A stretch of DNA of 64,000 nucleotides, taken from NCBI GenBank assembly GCA_951813615.1, contig OX638377.1, positions 3,162,001 through 3,226,000 of the forward strand, read 5' to 3'. The first letter of the stretch is position 1. The number at the start of each line of letters is the position of its first letter. The notes below the pieces were generated by a model. That model worked only from the letters and a program-made list of their open reading frames with translations, was not told where the DNA came from and ran no database searches. The translations under genes and the position numbers were made by a program. This document shows, one piece after another, positions 60,872 through 64,000 of the stretch. Origin of the DNA: an uncultured Latescibacterota bacterium (GTDB lineage Bacteria; Latescibacterota; UBA2968; UBA8231).

Positions 60872-61525
60872 TCAACTTTGGAAAAGACGCGAATAGAGAT
60901 CGTCGTGTACGCTCTGGGCAATGTCGAGTTGCGGCGCGCAACGCGTCGCTTGTGCGTACGGTCGCCCCGCCACTTCCGCCAGCAATTCCTCACAATGTAC
61001 ATACAGGCCCAACTGCCGTCGCGTGGCCTCCATCGGCCCGACGATCCCGAGACGCACTGCAGCGCTCATCTGGTCCCTGAGCACTTGAAACATATAGAGA
61101 TGTTGGACATCAGCTTGTGCAAAGCCCGCGGCCTTCAACGCCAGCCCGAAAACCACCGTGTAGTGCGTGTGCGTCCGCCGCAAGTTTGCGAACTTGACCT
61201 CCGGGTACAAACCAGCCATCAACCGCAACCAGTTCTTGCCCAAGATCAAGCTCGCCCGACGCATCGCCGGAGCCGCGATCATCGCGTCGTAGAAATGCAA
61301 CATTTCCGCCAAGATTTCTTCGTCGGATTCTGCATAACAAGAATGGATAAAGGGAATCTCGCCATAGGCTGCGGCCATTAGCGCCGAATGCACGAACTCT
61401 TCCAGCACCCCAGGCGCATCCAACAAGCCCAACTGATAAGCCCCTTCCAAGCCATTGGAAAAGGCGTAGCCACCGGCCGGCAGCGCACTGTCGGCTAGGT
61501 GCATTAACGGATAGAGGCGATCCAT
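60872..61525 (-). CDS. ureF: Urease accessory protein UreF
   Basis: This 217-residue all-helical protein has [20 protein letters not shown], typical of UreF, and [19 protein letters not shown]. UreF assists nickel insertion with UreD and UreG. The start codon follows the ureC stop directly. Length is normal. Confidence 0.93.
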   Translation of the reverse strand: MDRLYPLMHLADSALPAGGYAFSNGLEGAYQLGLLDAPGVLEEFVHSALMAAAYGEIPFIHSCYAESDEEILAEMLHFYDAMIAAPAMRRASLILGKNWLRLMAGLYPEVKFANLRRTHTHYTVVFGLALKAAGFAQADVQHLYMFQVLRDQMSAAVRLGIVGPMEATRRQLGLYVHCEELLAEVAGRPYAQATRCAPQLDIAQSVHDDLYSRLFQS

Positions 61526-63229
61526 TTAGAACAGGTGATACAGTTGCGCCAGCGGCAGTTTTTCCGCCGGTTCACAAGTAATCTCCTCACCGTCAACGTT
61601 CACCTTGTAGGTCTCCGGATCAACCTCGATATTGGGCACCACGTCGTTGAGCCGCATATCGGCCTTGCCAATGTCGCGGCAATGCTCAACCGACACGACC
61701 TCTTTCGCCAACCCGTACTCGCCTACCCGCTCGCGTGACGCCTGCGATACAAAAGCCAGCGACGTCGGCCCAACCGCGTTGCCGTAGGAGCCGAACATGG
61801 GACGCGGATACACGGGCTGCGGCGTGGGGATGGACGCATTGGCATCGCCCATCTGCGCGTAAGCGATCACTCCGCCTTTAATCACCAACTCGGGCTTGAC
61901 GCCAAAAAAAGCCGGCTGCCACAACACCAAATCGGCCAGCTTGCCCGTCTCCACCGAGCCAATCTGGGCCGAGAGTCCGTGGGCAATAGCTGGATTGATG
62001 GTGTATTTGGCGACATAGCGCCGTGCGCGATAGTTATCGGCACCGCCCGCCTCCTCGGGCAACAGCCCCCGCTGCTGGCGCATCTTGTGCGCCGTCTGCC
62101 AAGTCCGGCACACCACCTCCCCCACTCGGCCCATCGCTTGGCTATCCGAAGCGATAATCGACAGCGCGCCCAAGTCGTGCAAAATATCTTCGGCGGCGAT
62201 GGTCTCCTCGCGAATCCGGCTCTCGGCAAAGGCCACGTCCTCGGGGATATTTTTGTCGAGGTGGTGGCAGACCATCAGCATGTCCAGATGTTCGTCTATG
62301 GTGTTGACCGTAAAGGGCCGCGTCGGGTTGGTCGAAGAGGGCAGCACATTGGCCTCGCCGCAAAGCCGCATAATATCGGGTGCGTGGCCACCGCCCGCGC
62401 CTTCGGTGTGATAGGTGTGAATCGTCCGCCCTTTGAAAGCCGCCCGCGACGCCTCGACAAAGCCCGACTCGTTGAGCGTGTCGGTGTGGATGCAAACCTG
62501 CACGTCGAATTCTTCGGCGACCGCCAGACACGCATCAATGGCCGCTGGCGTCGTGCCCCAGTCTTCGTGCAGCTTGAGGCCGCAAGCTCCGGCCTCAACT
62601 TGCGCCGCCAATCCTATGGGCAACGACGAATTGCCCTTGCCCAAAAAGCCAAAGTTGAGCGGCCAAGCATCGGCTGCCTGCAGCATCGTGCGGATGTAAA
62701 AGGCCCCTGGAGTACAAGTGGTCGCATTCGTTCCAGTCGCCGGTCCGGTGCCGCCCCCGAGCATCGTGGTGATACCCGAGGCGATGGCCTCTTCAATTTG
62801 CTGCGGGCAAATAAAATGCACATGCACATCCAGCGCCCCAGCCGTCAAAATCAGCTTTTCCCCAGCCACCACTTCGGTGGTCGCGCCGACGATCATCTGC
62901 TCGGCGACGCCCGGCATAATGTCCGGATTGCCAGCCTTGCCGATCCCAGCGATGCGCCCGTCCTTGACGCCGATGTCGGCCTTGTAAATGCCCGTGTAGT
63001 CGATCACCAGCGCATTGGTAATCACCAAGTCCAGCGCCTCTTTTTGGCTCGCGCCGCTCTGCTGCCCCATGCCGTCGCGCAGCACTTTGCCGCCGCCAAA
63101 CTTGCACTCCTCGCCGTACACAGTGTGATCCTGCTCGACCTCGACAATCAAATCCGTGTCGCCCAGCCGCACCCGGTCGCCAATGGTAGGACCGTACATA
63201 TCCGCATAAGCACGTCGATCAATCCGCAT
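61526..63229 (-). CDS. ureC: Urease alpha subunit
   Basis: This 567-residue protein has the nickel ligands and active-site residues: His pair in DVHVHFICP, carbamylated Lys in [33 protein letters not shown] and ASDSQAMGR. It hydrolyses urea to ammonia and carbamate. Length is normal. It lies 2 nt after the fused gamma/beta gene and is followed directly by ureF. Confidence 0.98.
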   Translation of the reverse strand: MRIDRRAYADMYGPTIGDRVRLGDTDLIVEVEQDHTVYGEECKFGGGKVLRDGMGQQSGASQKEALDLVITNALVIDYTGIYKADIGVKDGRIAGIGKAGNPDIMPGVAEQMIVGATTEVVAGEKLILTAGALDVHVHFICPQQIEEAIASGITTMLGGGTGPATGTNATTCTPGAFYIRTMLQAADAWPLNFGFLGKGNSSLPIGLAAQVEAGACGLKLHEDWGTTPAAIDACLAVAEEFDVQVCIHTDTLNESGFVEASRAAFKGRTIHTYHTEGAGGGHAPDIMRLCGEANVLPSSTNPTRPFTVNTIDEHLDMLMVCHHLDKNIPEDVAFAESRIREETIAAEDILHDLGALSIIASDSQAMGRVGEVVCRTWQTAHKMRQQRGLLPEEAGGADNYRARRYVAKYTINPAIAHGLSAQIGSVETGKLADLVLWQPAFFGVKPELVIKGGVIAYAQMGDANASIPTPQPVYPRPMFGSYGNAVGPTSLAFVSQASRERVGEYGLAKEVVSVEHCRDIGKADMRLNDVVPNIEVDPETYKVNVDGEEITCEPAEKLPLAQLYHLF

Positions 63230-63231
63230 GA

Positions 63232-63987
63232 TTACTCCACTCCTAAAAAGCCGCGCTCTTTTGCCCGCGCCAGCGCCGCCTGCTTGTTGTCGTCGCTCAA
63301 GGCTCCGCCGATCAAACCGCTGCCGCCGTGGACGACGCGTTGGCCAGCTACCGCGACCAGCGTCACCATCTTGGTCTCCCCCGGCTCAAAACGCACCGCG
63401 GTTCCCGAGGGAATATCGAGGCGAAAACCATAGGCCCGCGCGCGGTCAAAGCGCAATTCGGCGTTGGCCTCAAAAAAGGGAAAGTGCGACCCCACCTGCA
63501 CGGGGCGGTCGCCCATGTTCGCCACTTCGAGTTCCACTTTTTCGCGATCGGCGTTGAGCGCGAGTTCCTCATCCGCCACCAGCACTTCCCCAGGCGCGGC
63601 GCTAGACGCATTATCCGGCGACCACGTCTCTCCCACGCGCACCAAACCCGATCCATAAAGCGCCAACTCGGCGTTGCCACGCGCCCGGCAGATCGGCTGG
63701 TGGACCGTCACCAGTTTGGTGCCGTCGGGGAACGTACCCTCCACCTGTACCTCATGCACCATCTCCGGCACCCCCGGCAACACATCTTCAATACCGAGCA
63801 ATTGCTTGCCCTTGTCCATCAAGGTGGCAACCCGCTCGCCATCGCGGATAAATTCGAGCAACTGCGCCGCAATCAGCGCGGTCGCCTCCGGGTAGTTCAG
63901 CCGCAATCCCCGGGCATAGCGCTTCTGCGCCACAAACCCAGCGTTGTGCAATACTAGCTTGTCGATTTCCCTCGGTGCAAGCCGCAT
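63232..63987 (-). CDS. ureAB: Urease gamma-beta fusion subunit
   Basis: Of 251 residues, ~1-100 are the gamma subunit ([40 protein letters not shown]) and ~115-251 the beta subunit ([40 protein letters not shown]). The two are separate genes in most bacteria and fused in Helicobacter and some others. A GGAGGATTC site precedes the ATG at the window end. ureD and ureE are not in this window. Confidence 0.96.
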   Translation of the reverse strand: MRLAPREIDKLVLHNAGFVAQKRYARGLRLNYPEATALIAAQLLEFIRDGERVATLMDKGKQLLGIEDVLPGVPEMVHEVQVEGTFPDGTKLVTVHQPICRARGNAELALYGSGLVRVGETWSPDNASSAAPGEVLVADEELALNADREKVELEVANMGDRPVQVGSHFPFFEANAELRFDRARAYGFRLDIPSGTAVRFEPGETKMVTLVAVAGQRVVHGGSGLIGGALSDDNKQAALARAKERGFLGVE

Positions 63988-64000
63988 GAATCCTCCTCAA

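Overview
The window is bacterial chromosomal DNA of fairly high G+C with dense genes and frequent 4-8 nt stop/start overlaps. It mixes ordinary metabolism (urease, lysine synthesis, polyphosphate kinase, AICAR transformylase, many sugar-processing enzymes) with long ankyrin and Sel1 repeat proteins, toxin-antitoxin debris and mobile DNA. This mix recalls uncultured heterotrophs of host-associated or marine candidate phyla such as Poribacteria or Latescibacterota. That placement is an inference from gene content only; no rRNA is present.

Layout. 1-8.1 kb: an ABC ATPase cut by the window edge, three sugar-related genes, a DUF433/DUF5615 pair, tRNA-Thr(TGU), an FAD oxidoreductase and a TIM-barrel isomerase. 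8.1-33.1 kb: one long minus-strand cluster. Read in the direction of transcription it holds a 20-residue-repeat protein, a lipoprotein, an Hsp70-VWA fusion, a GrpE-like protein, a second Hsp70, a J-like membrane protein, a membrane protein, two Sel1 proteins, a degenerate and an intact trypsin-FHA protein, a TolR-like VWA protein, FHA, a TolQ/MotA-like channel, FHA, PP2C, a broken kinase-ankyrin fusion, a kinase remnant, a 23-repeat ankyrin protein and a membrane kinase. 33.1-36.5 kb: two copies of a ~350-bp direct repeat bracket a protease remnant, an IS5-type element and an ankyrin gene whose 3' end the IS interrupts. 36.5-53 kb: a one-piece sensor kinase/transcription factor, an AAA-PD-(D/E)XK gene flanked by a duplicated dehydrogenase 3' end, sugar enzymes, ppk1, a GlmU-like protein, a formamidase, two linked genes of unknown function, a UvrB/C-motif protein, dapB and dapA. 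53-54.2 kb: a stand-alone AICAR transformylase. 54.2-60.1 kb: an island of complete, frameshifted and truncated toxin-antitoxin genes around an ATPase/DUF4276 pair, closed by a MITE with an 8-bp target duplication. 60.1-64 kb: ureAB-ureC-ureF-ureG.

How the parts may work together. The 8-33 kb cluster is the best candidate for an undescribed system. It has a kinase, a phosphatase, four FHA phosphothreonine readers, a proton-channel-like membrane pair whose partner carries a VWA domain, secreted or anchored trypsin-like modules, and a private Hsp70/GrpE/J-like set including an Hsp70-VWA fusion. This suggests a phosphorylation-controlled envelope machine with its own chaperones and a changing set of repeat-protein partners. 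The function is unproven. The broken copies inside the cluster show fast turnover of the kinase, ankyrin and Sel1 modules, while the core genes stay open.
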